From positions 1-51,404 of the forward strand of contig JABHFC010000311.1 of assembly GCA_018676275.1 (NCBI GenBank): a stretch of 51,404 nucleotides of DNA, written 5' to 3'. Positions 45,789-51,404 of the stretch are shown in pieces. A model generated the notes under the pieces. The model saw only the letters and a list, made by a program, of their open reading frames with translations. It was not told where the DNA came from and searched no databases. Numbering within the stretch: the first letter of the stretch is position 1; each line of letters begins with the position of its first letter. The stretch is from Gammaproteobacteria bacterium (GTDB lineage Bacteria; Pseudomonadota; Gammaproteobacteria; Eutrophobiales; Eutrophobiaceae). Position numbers and translations under genes: made by a program.

Positions 45789-47090
45789 TTATTCAGTGAA
45801 TACATAACGCAGACTAACACCAGTGGTTATAACGGGCTTGCCATTTTCATATCTTGGCCGAAACTTTGTTGAGGCAATACTTCTTTTGGCCCGACGTTGA
45901 AAAGATATGTTGTCACTGGGGTTAGATTCTAATATTTGTATATTTCGTGCACTGCCCGAAGCGCTGACATCAAACGAAGCTACCACGTAGCTTGGGTTTT
46001 CTTCTACGATATCAATCTGATTTTGTATCGGTAGACGAATGGCAGGCAAAGTTCTTGGTTGTCCAAATAAAACATCTATCTTCTGTTGATCGAAGCCTTC
46101 GCTATCCAGTAAATCATATGCCTGCTGATAAGTCGTGGCTGCGCTGTTTCTCTTATTAAAAAGCAAATACCAGTCCCCCAGATGGGTTAATGCAATTGCC
46201 TGGGTATCCACTGGCAAAATAGGATTGGCGGTATGAATCTCAATTATACGATTCATAGCCTTTTTACCTTTTGCGAAACTTTGCATAATCAGGTCTTCTC
46301 GAGCTCGCTGTTGTTGCAGGGCTCGACGGCGATCCGAGTTTCTAAAACCCATTCGTATATCATCGAAATCTTCAGCCCCGCTAACCCGGCTGGCGATCTG
46401 ATAATTTGTCAGGGCAATACCGTAAAGGGCATTAATCAGTCTTATGTCGTACTGACCATTTGTTGTTTCAATAATTTTGACGGCTTTATTGTATAGATTT
46501 TCCGCATCCACCAGGTGAGAAAAGGATTCGCTGGCTGGCAGTATTTCATATGCTTTCAAGTGCCAACGACCAATACGATCAATTACGTCAAGTAATTCAG
46601 TGTTATTCTCTCCGTAATGTCGTTTACTAATCCAGAAGAGGTTATGGAAGTTTTTATTCAGATTCTTCCAGTCTTTAAGTTTGGTGTTACTTTCGATCAT
46701 TTTTTCCAGGATGGAAATCTGGTCAAGGCTATACAATCCGTCATTAACACGACTTATATGCATTGAACGTTCGAATGCATCTATGGCGTTCTTATGTAGT
46801 TCCATTGACTGGTAGGTAGCGCCCAGACTTAGAAGCACTTCGGAAAGTTGTACCTGATAGACACCTCCGGTGCTCTGCAGCTGGTCTATTAGTTCGTTAT
46901 AATTTTGAATACTGCGCTTCTGTTCTGCAGTCATTTCCTTTTTGATTACTTCGACTTCGACTTGCGAAGCTTCGATTTCCGTCTGCAGTGATTCCGCCGG
47001 CGAGGAAACATCGGTCGCCGCCAGGCCAGCCATATTGCAAACCAATAAAGCTGAAACAGAGATAAAAAGGGTACGAAGAGTGACTATCAT
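45789..47090 (-). CDS. Exported TPR protein with TonB-C-like C-terminal domain
   Basis: 433 residues from the ATG at 47090, which has AGGAA 5 bases upstream and yields a signal peptide (TLRTLFISVSALLVCNMAGLAA). TPR-like helical repeats fill about 60-330 (TYQSMELHKNAIDAFERSM; ALTHLGDWYLLFNKRNSAATTYQQA). The final ~70 residues match the TonB C-terminal fold (VVASFDVSASGSARNIQILES; FQRRAKRSIASTKFRPRYENGKPV). A longer in-frame reading to 47198 spoils the signal. First gene of the thirteen-gene cluster. A TonB-C domain in a system with an ExbB-like motor hints at force transfer to the outer membrane, although here the domain is not on a TonB-like anchor. Confidence 0.8.
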   Translation of the reverse strand: MIVTLRTLFISVSALLVCNMAGLAATDVSSPAESLQTEIEASQVEVEVIKKEMTAEQKRSIQNYNELIDQLQSTGGVYQVQLSEVLLSLGATYQSMELHKNAIDAFERSMHISRVNDGLYSLDQISILEKMIESNTKLKDWKNLNKNFHNLFWISKRHYGENNTELLDVIDRIGRWHLKAYEILPASESFSHLVDAENLYNKAVKIIETTNGQYDIRLINALYGIALTNYQIASRVSGAEDFDDIRMGFRNSDRRRALQQQRAREDLIMQSFAKGKKAMNRIIEIHTANPILPVDTQAIALTHLGDWYLLFNKRNSAATTYQQAYDLLDSEGFDQQKIDVLFGQPRTLPAIRLPIQNQIDIVEENPSYVVASFDVSASGSARNIQILESNPSDNISFQRRAKRSIASTKFRPRYENGKPVITTGVSLRYVFTE

Positions 47091-47430
47091 TAATTTCCTG
47101 TTACATTGTATAAAGTGTAAAGAGCCAGCAATAATTTGAGTGATAATCTGTGTTAATGTTCCTGTCAGATCAATGAATAGCTGAATTTTCCCTGACAAAG
47201 CAAAAAATGTATCTGATTCATCGCATCTATTATCAAGTATCCATTTAATAAGTATAGAATTTTACCGGAATTAAATAAGCAGGAATGTGATAGAAGTATG
47301 AAATTTATTACATAATTGCTCGAACGGCTGACAATGGGGTCAATTTGAGGAAAAAGTGTCCAGTTCAGGTTTTCAGTAACTCAAAATAAATAATGGCACT
47401 AAAGGGTAGTTTTTTCGGATCAGGGCAATA
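47091..47430. other. Gene-free spacer between the VWA/ExbB cluster and phaBJ
   Basis: About 340 AT-rich bases between divergent transcription units, holding no recognisable gene. It must contain the promoter of the minus-strand cluster; I see no convincing -35/-10 pair for it. Confidence 0.4.
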
Positions 47431-47459
47431 TTGCACTGCAACATAAGTAATGTTATATT
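47431..47459 (+). promoter_or_regulatory. Sigma-70-type promoter of phaBJ overlapped by an operator
   Basis: -35 TTGCAC (47431-47436) and -10 TATATT (47454-47459) with a 17-base spacer. The -35 box is the left half of the palindrome TTGCACTGCAA (47431-47441), so a bound regulator would block RNA polymerase. TTGCACTGCAA is the exact reverse complement of the site at 50928-50938. Confidence 0.7.
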
Positions 47460-47468
47460 GCGCCGCAA
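47458..47468. promoter_or_regulatory. Second palindromic operator upstream of phaB
   Basis: TTGCGCCGCAA, identical to the core of the etfBA site. It is centred 27 bases after the first phaB palindrome and begins at the end of the -10 box, covering the expected transcription start. Confidence 0.7.
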
Positions 47469-47535
47469 CAATTTTATATGCTATTAATATTCAATGGGTT
47501 TTCATGGAAACCCATTCAAAAAGAAGGAGAAAGGT

Positions 47536-48258
47536 ATGGGGCGTGTAGCGATAGTAACAGGTGGTACTCGTGGTATAGGAGAGGCAATTTCAGTGGGATT
47601 AAAGGATGCCGGATACACAGTAGCGGCAATTTATGCTGGTAATGATGAGGCAGCCAAACGCTTTAATAACAAGACCGGCATAGCTGTCTATAAGCTGGAC
47701 GTCAGCGACTTTGAGGCCTGTGATGCGGCCGCTAAACAGATTGAAGCCGATCTCGGTCCGATTGATGTACTCGTAAATAATGCCGGTATTACACGTGATG
47801 GCACAATGCACCGCATGAGCTTTGACCAGTGGAACTCCGTTATCCAGACCAACCTCGCATCCTGCTTCAATATGGCCCGAGTGCTTATAGATGGGATGCG
47901 TGAGCGAGCTTTTGGTCGCATCGTTAATATTGGCTCAGTTAATGGCCAGGCAGGCCAATATGGACAGGTTAATTATGCGGCTGCGAAATCCGGTATCCAC
48001 GGCTTCACCAAGGCCCTGGCACAGGAAGGAGCTGCAAAAGGAATTACTGTTAACGCCATTGCACCGGGTTATATCGATACTGATATGGTCAGAGCTGTTC
48101 CGGAGCATGTGCTGGAAAAAATTATTGCGGGGATCCCCGTTGGCAGACTAGGTGATGCCAGCGAAATTGCTCGTGGTGTATTATTTCTGGTCAGTGATGA
48201 AGGCGGTTTTATTACCGGCTCAACTTTAAGTATTAACGGTGGTCAGCATATGTATTAA
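47536..48258 (+). CDS. phaB: Acetoacetyl-CoA reductase (PhaB)
   Basis: NADPH-dependent short-chain dehydrogenase making (R)-3-hydroxybutyryl-CoA, the monomer of polyhydroxybutyrate. 240 residues: TGGTRGIG cofactor motif at 8-15, NNAG at 81-84, S134 and the Y147-x3-K151 catalytic pair. The region GQAGQYGQVNYAAAKSG and the C-terminal SINGGQHM closely match PhaB of Cupriavidus, distinguishing it from FabG. The ATG at 47536 has AAGGAG six bases upstream; an in-frame ATG at 47494 is less likely. phaJ follows 50 bases later. phaC and phaA are not in the window. Confidence 0.9.
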   Translation: MGRVAIVTGGTRGIGEAISVGLKDAGYTVAAIYAGNDEAAKRFNNKTGIAVYKLDVSDFEACDAAAKQIEADLGPIDVLVNNAGITRDGTMHRMSFDQWNSVIQTNLASCFNMARVLIDGMRERAFGRIVNIGSVNGQAGQYGQVNYAAAKSGIHGFTKALAQEGAAKGITVNAIAPGYIDTDMVRAVPEHVLEKIIAGIPVGRLGDASEIARGVLFLVSDEGGFITGSTLSINGGQHMY

Positions 48259-48308
48259 CCGCAGTATCGGATCACGTTAAAGTACGAATTATTTTAGAGG
48301 AGAATGCC

Positions 48309-48755
48309 GTGGCTACCATTAGCAACTTCACAATTGACGAAATTGAAATCGGTCAAAAAGCGACATACAGTAAAACATGCAGTGCCGATGACGTTCGTGA
48401 TTTTGCCAAACTATCTGGCGATGTAAATCCTGTTCATCTTGACGAGGAATATGCCAGCAAAACACAGTTTGGTCGTTGCATAGCACACGGTATGTATACC
48501 GCCGCCCTGGTCAGTGCAGCAGTAGCGGTTAAATTACCTGGTCCCGGCAGTATCTACCTGGGTCAGGACATGAAGTTCAGAGCGCCGGTATATATAGACG
48601 ATACGATCACCGTTGAAATGGAGGTGGAGTCTGTGCGCGAAGACAAACCAATTGTTGGACTAAAATTTATTTGTCTAAACCAGGATGGGAAAAAGGTGGT
48701 TACAGGTACAGCGGTTGTTCTGGCTCCTACTGAAAAAGTAACACTGGAAGTGTAG
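48309..48755 (+). CDS. phaJ: MaoC-family (R)-specific enoyl-CoA hydratase (PhaJ-like)
   Basis: Hot-dog-fold hydratase turning trans-2-enoyl-CoA from beta-oxidation into (R)-3-hydroxyacyl-CoA for PHA synthesis. 148 residues. The catalytic motif lies in FAKLSGDVNPVHLDEEYA with D38 and H43; IAHGMYTAALVSA and GSIYLGQDMKFRAPV are further family landmarks. Start is a GTG with GAGGAG six bases upstream; the nearby ATG at 48304 is out of frame. With phaB it supplies PHA precursors by two routes. The hairpin at 48810 probably ends the message. Confidence 0.9.
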   Translation: MATISNFTIDEIEIGQKATYSKTCSADDVRDFAKLSGDVNPVHLDEEYASKTQFGRCIAHGMYTAALVSAAVAVKLPGPGSIYLGQDMKFRAPVYIDDTITVEMEVESVREDKPIVGLKFICLNQDGKKVVTGTAVVLAPTEKVTLEV

Positions 48756-48809
48756 GAAAAAATTCTTTAACTGTAAGTAAAGACAGCTTCTTGTTAAGAG
48801 TTTAGAAAT

Positions 48810-48850
48810 CCGGAGTGAAGCACCTGTAATAATGATTTCACTCCGGTGTT
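48810..48850. terminator. Hairpin terminator after phaJ
   Basis: CCGGAGTGAA (48810-48819) and TTCACTCCGG (48837-48846) form a perfect 10-bp stem with a 17-base loop, followed by a short TGTTT. On the other strand the stem is followed by ATTTCT, so it may have served both phaJ and the convergent ald gene before the element at 48870-49084 separated ald from it. Confidence 0.7.
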
Positions 48851-48869
48851 TCCAGCACCAGCTTATAAT

Positions 48870-49084
48870 TAGTACTCCGTCCAGGTTGTATTGATGGGTT
48901 CAGCATCACTGTGCTGTAACGCCGTGGCGGAACAGCACAGTGGTGCCCGAAGGGTTGATCTGTCAGCGCCCATGGCGGCGTTACATCTCTTGCGAAGGAC
49001 TATGGCCATTCACTGCGAGACGTGCCTTGCCATGAACACTGACAGGCCAACTGAACCCATCAATACAACCTGGACGGAGTACTA
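48870..49084. mobile_element. 215-bp MITE-like element with perfect terminal inverted repeats and TA duplications
   Basis: Bases 48872-48903 and 49051-49082 are perfect 32-bp inverted repeats (starting GTACTCCGTCC), flanked on both sides by TA (48870-48871, 49083-49084), the target duplicated by IS630/Tc1-mariner transposases. The interior holds no ORF of transposase size but folds strongly: CACTGTGCTGT/ACAGCACAGTG at 48907-48917 and 48932-48942 enclose CGCC/GGCG. The right TA plus the element's terminal base form the TAG stop codon of ald. Without the element the junction would read TAA, so insertion left the protein unchanged. Type is inferred from structure; no other copy is present in the window. 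Confidence 0.75.
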
Positions 49085-50200
49085 GGCAGCCAGCGCGTCT
49101 TCTGCGGGCTGGTAATCATAGTCAAGACTTTCTGCTACTGCTTTGTAGGTTATTTTTCCTTTGTGTACGTTCAAGCCATTTCTCAAATCCTGATCAGTTA
49201 ACAAGGCCTGCTTGTAACCCTTCTTTGCCAACGATATTGCAAAAGGCAGCGTTGCATTATTTAGCGCCAGTGTAGAAGTACGTGCTACTGCACCCGGCAT
49301 ATTGGCAACACAGTAATGCACAACACCGTCAACCACATAAGTAGGTTCCTGGTGAGTCGTCGCCTTTGAGGTTTCAAAACAACCACCCTGGTCAATAGCA
49401 ACATCAACCACTACCGAGCCCTTTCTCATGCGACTGATAATATCGCGACTTAACAGTTTCGGAGCAGCTGCGCCGGGGATCAGCACAGCACCTACCACCA
49501 TGTCAGCCTGTAAGGCATATTCTTCAATAGTTTCCACGGTGGAATAAACACATTTCACGCGACCACCGTATTCGGCATCCAGTTGACGTAAGCGAGGAAG
49601 TGAACGATCCAGAATCGTCACTTCTGCGCCCATACCCCTGGCCATGTAGGCGGCATTATCACCAACAACACCACCACCAATCACCAGTACTTTAGCTGGT
49701 GCTACACCAGGTACACCACCAAGTAGTACGCCAGCACCGCCTTGTGCTTTTTCAAGTGCATGAGCACCTGCCTGTATCGAAAGTCGTCCGGCGACTTCAC
49801 TCATCGGCGCCAGTAAAGGCAAAGTATTACCGGGGCCAGTGACGGTTTCATAAGCGATCGCAATTACGCCGGAATCAAGCAGTAATTTGGTTTGTTCCGG
49901 ATCCGGTGCCAGATGGAGATAGGTAAATAGCACCTGGTTTTCTCTTAACTTGAGGCATTCTTCATGTTGTGGTTCTTTGACCTTTACAACCATGTCGCTA
50001 TTGCTAAAAATCTCGTCAGCATCTGCAACGATTTTGGCACCAGCTTTGACGTAGTCCTCATCCGCCATGCCAATGGCTGCGCCTGCATTTGTTTCGATAA
50101 TGACGTCCTGTCCAAAGCGAACCAGTTCGCGAACGCTACCCGGTGTCAAACCAACCCGGTATTCATGGTTTTTAATTTCTTTAGGAACACCGATCAGCAT
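49082..50200 (-). CDS. ald: Alanine dehydrogenase
   Basis: NAD-dependent enzyme interconverting L-alanine and pyruvate plus ammonium. 372 residues, starting MLIGVPKEIKNHEYRVGLTP as is usual. The NAD fold shows VLVIGGGVVGDNAAYMARGMG near 168. YLHLAPDPEQT (the catalytic-histidine region) and NMPGAVARTSTLALNNATLPF complete the signature. A GGAGAA site precedes the ATG. It is divergent from an Lrp/AsnC gene that probably controls it, the classic ald-aldR layout. Its stop codon is formed jointly with the mobile element. Confidence 0.97.
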   Translation of the reverse strand: MLIGVPKEIKNHEYRVGLTPGSVRELVRFGQDVIIETNAGAAIGMADEDYVKAGAKIVADADEIFSNSDMVVKVKEPQHEECLKLRENQVLFTYLHLAPDPEQTKLLLDSGVIAIAYETVTGPGNTLPLLAPMSEVAGRLSIQAGAHALEKAQGGAGVLLGGVPGVAPAKVLVIGGGVVGDNAAYMARGMGAEVTILDRSLPRLRQLDAEYGGRVKCVYSTVETIEEYALQADMVVGAVLIPGAAAPKLLSRDIISRMRKGSVVVDVAIDQGGCFETSKATTHQEPTYVVDGVVHYCVANMPGAVARTSTLALNNATLPFAISLAKKGYKQALLTDQDLRNGLNVHKGKITYKAVAESLDYDYQPAEDALAA

Positions 50201-50294
50201 GACTATTCTCCTGTTTTAAAACGCGATTTTGTTGAGATGACTTATGCGCGGAAGAATAGTCGGAAATCGGAGAAATGTTCTTGCTATATCTTCA

Positions 50295-50314
50295 CTATTT
50301 ATTTATATAAATAG
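50295..50314. promoter_or_regulatory. Inverted repeat in the ald/regulator divergent region
   Basis: CTATTTAT and ATAAATAG are perfect 8-bp arms with a 4-base centre in the 159-bp AT-rich spacer between the two starts. A likely Lrp/AsnC-type operator for both genes. Confidence 0.5.
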
Positions 50315-50359
50315 CATATAATTCAATAAATATTAAAAAAACAGAAGAATCTGTTCCAT

Positions 50360-50824
50360 ATGAAATTAGATAAGACTGATCGTGCCATTCTTCATGTCCT
50401 GCAATTAGACGGGCGATTGAGTAATGTCAATCTGGCCCACAAGGTGAATTTATCGGAGTCCGCTTGTCTGAGAAGAGTTAAATTACTGGAGGGTGCAGGC
50501 GTAATTGAGCGCTATTCGATGCTGGTGAACCAGGCTGCTGTTGGCTTGCCCGGAAATGTATTCGTGGAAATCAGTTTGGCCCAGCAACAACAGGAAGAAC
50601 TGGATACCTTTGAAAAACGAGTGTTGGAGATACCGGAGGTAATGGAATGTTACCTGATGTCCGGTGACTATGATTACTTGTTACGCGTGGTAGTCGCAGA
50701 TGCCGCCGATTATGAGCGCATCCATCATCAACATTTAACCCGTTTGCCTGGTATCGCCAAGGTAAGGTCAAGTTTTGCATTACGCACGGTAACCAAGGCT
50801 CAGGAACTGCCAATTAAACATTAG
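50360..50824 (+). CDS. Lrp/AsnC-family regulator next to ald (AldR-like)
   Basis: 154 residues with an N-terminal helix-turn-helix (LDKTDRAILHVLQLDGRLS; VNLAHKVNLSESACLRRVKLL) and a C-terminal RAM domain (VFVEISLAQQQQEELDTFEK; ECYLMSGDYDYLLRVVV). Divergence from ald is the arrangement known for alanine-responsive Lrp-type activators such as AldR. Its helix-turn-helix is close to that of the regulator at 28745, suggesting an old duplication. The stop codon TAG is the start of an imperfect inverted repeat. Confidence 0.9.
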   Translation: MKLDKTDRAILHVLQLDGRLSNVNLAHKVNLSESACLRRVKLLEGAGVIERYSMLVNQAAVGLPGNVFVEISLAQQQQEELDTFEKRVLEIPEVMECYLMSGDYDYLLRVVVADAADYERIHHQHLTRLPGIAKVRSSFALRTVTKAQELPIKH

Positions 50825-50884
50825 GAGTTTGTCAGACTTAGGATGTTCGTCACGAGGGGAAGATCCTGAGTTCGACAGACTCCT
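50823..50884. repeat. Imperfect 22-bp inverted repeat after the AldR-like gene
   Basis: Arms 50823-50844 and 50863-50884 pair at 18 of 22 positions around an 18-base centre. The left arm begins inside the TAG stop codon of the regulator. No T-tract follows, so it is a poor intrinsic terminator and may be a REP-like or small mobile hairpin. CCGCAGTGCGG (50888-50898), a perfect 5+1+5 palindrome, follows directly. Confidence 0.55.
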
Positions 50885-50927
50885 GGACCGCAGTGCGGAA
50901 AGAGCGTCGTACTCATCGCACGGATTG

Positions 50928-50956
50928 TTGCAGTGCAAAACTCACTGTACTAGGAT
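50928..50956 (+). promoter_or_regulatory. Promoter and overlapping palindromic operator of the FadB-like gene
   Basis: TTGCAGTGCAA (50928-50938) is a perfect 5+1+5 palindrome whose left half doubles as a -35 box (TTGCAG). TAGGAT at 50951-50956 is a possible -10 with exactly 17 bases between. The layout repeats that of the phaB promoter. Confidence 0.65.
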
Positions 50957-51060
50957 ACGGACTCGTATTAAATGTCCAATAGGCGCCCAGTGATCTGGCT
51001 GAAATAAAACGAAGTAAATTAAATACACAATAATAATCAGTTTTGGAGGAGTCTCTCATT

Positions 51061-51404
51061 ATGTCCGATGTCGTTAGTTACGAGCTTGTAGACAATATTG
51101 CTGTTATCAGCATCGATAACCCACCTGTGAATGCCATGGGTCATGCTGTTCGTCAGGGTACCTGGGATGCTATTGATAAATTTACAAGCGATGAAGAGGC
51201 CAAAGCAGCGGTATTGATTTGTGCGGGGCGTACATTTATTGCAGGCGCCGATATAAGAGAATTTAATCGGCCACCTGAAAACCCCTGGCTTCCTGAACTG
51301 GTACAGAAGATAGAAGATTGTTCGAAAATTGTTGTGGCGGCGATTCATGGCACAGCACTGGGCGGAGGTCTGGAAACAGCCGTGGGTTGTCATTATCGAT
51401 GTGC
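51061..51404 (+). CDS. Enoyl-CoA hydratase/3-hydroxyacyl-CoA dehydrogenase-like protein, N-terminal part
   Basis: First 114 codons of a crotonase-fold protein cut by the window edge. The oxyanion-hole regions are present: RTFIAGADIREF and HGTALGGGLETAVG. The opening VVSYELVDNIAVISIDNPPVNAM is typical of the bifunctional FadB/FadJ-like hydratase-dehydrogenases of proteobacteria, but the dehydrogenase half would lie beyond the edge, so a monofunctional hydratase is not excluded. A strong GGAGGAG site precedes the ATG. The upstream palindrome links it to phaBJ and etfBA. Confidence 0.85.
   Translation, partial: MSDVVSYELVDNIAVISIDNPPVNAMGHAVRQGTWDAIDKFTSDEEAKAAVLICAGRTFIAGADIREFNRPPENPWLPELVQKIEDCSKIVVAAIHGTALGGGLETAVGCHYRC

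Noticed and set aside
33218..47090. Zorya-type antiphage system
   Set aside because: There is an ExbB/MotA-like gene but no ZorB with OmpA-like domain, no ZorC/ZorD helicase or nuclease, and many envelope lipoproteins instead.
33218..47090. Type VI secretion locus (because of FHA and lipoproteins)
   Set aside because: No TssB/C sheath, Hcp, VgrG, ClpV or TssM genes are present.
47536..48258. FabG (3-oxoacyl-ACP reductase)
   Set aside because: The GQYGQVNYAAAKSG region and C-terminal NGGQHM match PhaB, and phaJ is adjacent, with no fab genes nearby.
48870..49084. Integron attC site or tRNA-like structure
   Set aside because: No RYYYAAC/GTTRRRY core sites and no cassette structure; perfect long arms with TA duplications fit a MITE better.

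Overview
This 51.4-kb window looks like chromosome from a gammaproteobacterium, probably marine or free-living. The signs are BioA, Lrp and PutA proteins of gammaproteobacterial type, a 180-kDa-class NAD-glutamate dehydrogenase, polyhydroxyalkanoate (PHA)/beta-oxidation genes, moderate-to-low GC and dense, often overlapping genes. I cannot name the species. No rRNA, tRNA, CRISPR array, prophage or intact transposase was seen.

Left part (1-19.5 kb): the N-terminal part of a molybdopterin oxidoreductase cut by the window edge, a membrane diguanylate cyclase, a same-strand run of gamma-glutamyltransferase, BioA, an FAD ferredoxin-reductase-like protein and an M20 lipoprotein peptidase, then an RND efflux adaptor/pump pair followed by a thiamine-diphosphate enzyme. 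Next come an EamA transporter, etfBA with a clear terminator, a PBP4-type DD-carboxypeptidase and a small SnoaL-like protein.

Middle (19.5-33.2 kb): amino-acid catabolism. putA, NAD-GDH and threonine aldolase run in one direction and together could convert proline to 2-oxoglutarate. A divergent Lrp-family gene is the likely regulator. A Ser/Thr kinase with an intact PilZ c-di-GMP motif follows, then an ornithine-decarboxylase-like gene, a second Lrp/AsnC regulator and an EamA exporter.

The most unusual region is 33.2-47.1 kb. Thirteen co-directional genes encode what looks like one energised envelope complex: a MotA/ExbB-type channel, two von Willebrand A (VWA) proteins that share an ExbD-like N-terminal membrane helix, a degenerate actin-like protein ending in an FHA-like domain, a PEGA-repeat protein with a formylglycine-generating-enzyme (FGE)-like domain that lacks the usual cysteines, two TPR proteins (one ending in a TonB-C-like domain), four lipoproteins, a small acidic exported protein and an M48 peptidase. 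I know of no characterised system with this composition.

Right end (47.2-51.4 kb): phaB-phaJ, alanine dehydrogenase with a divergent Lrp/AsnC regulator, and the start of a FadB-like enoyl-CoA hydratase. A palindrome of the form TTGCR-N-YGCAA sits upstream of etfBA, phaBJ (two copies) and the FadB-like gene. In two of the promoters it overlaps the -35 box, which suggests one regulon for PHA and fatty-acid metabolism. A 215-bp MITE-like element with perfect 32-bp inverted ends and TA duplications lies exactly in the stop codon of alanine dehydrogenase and rebuilds a stop.
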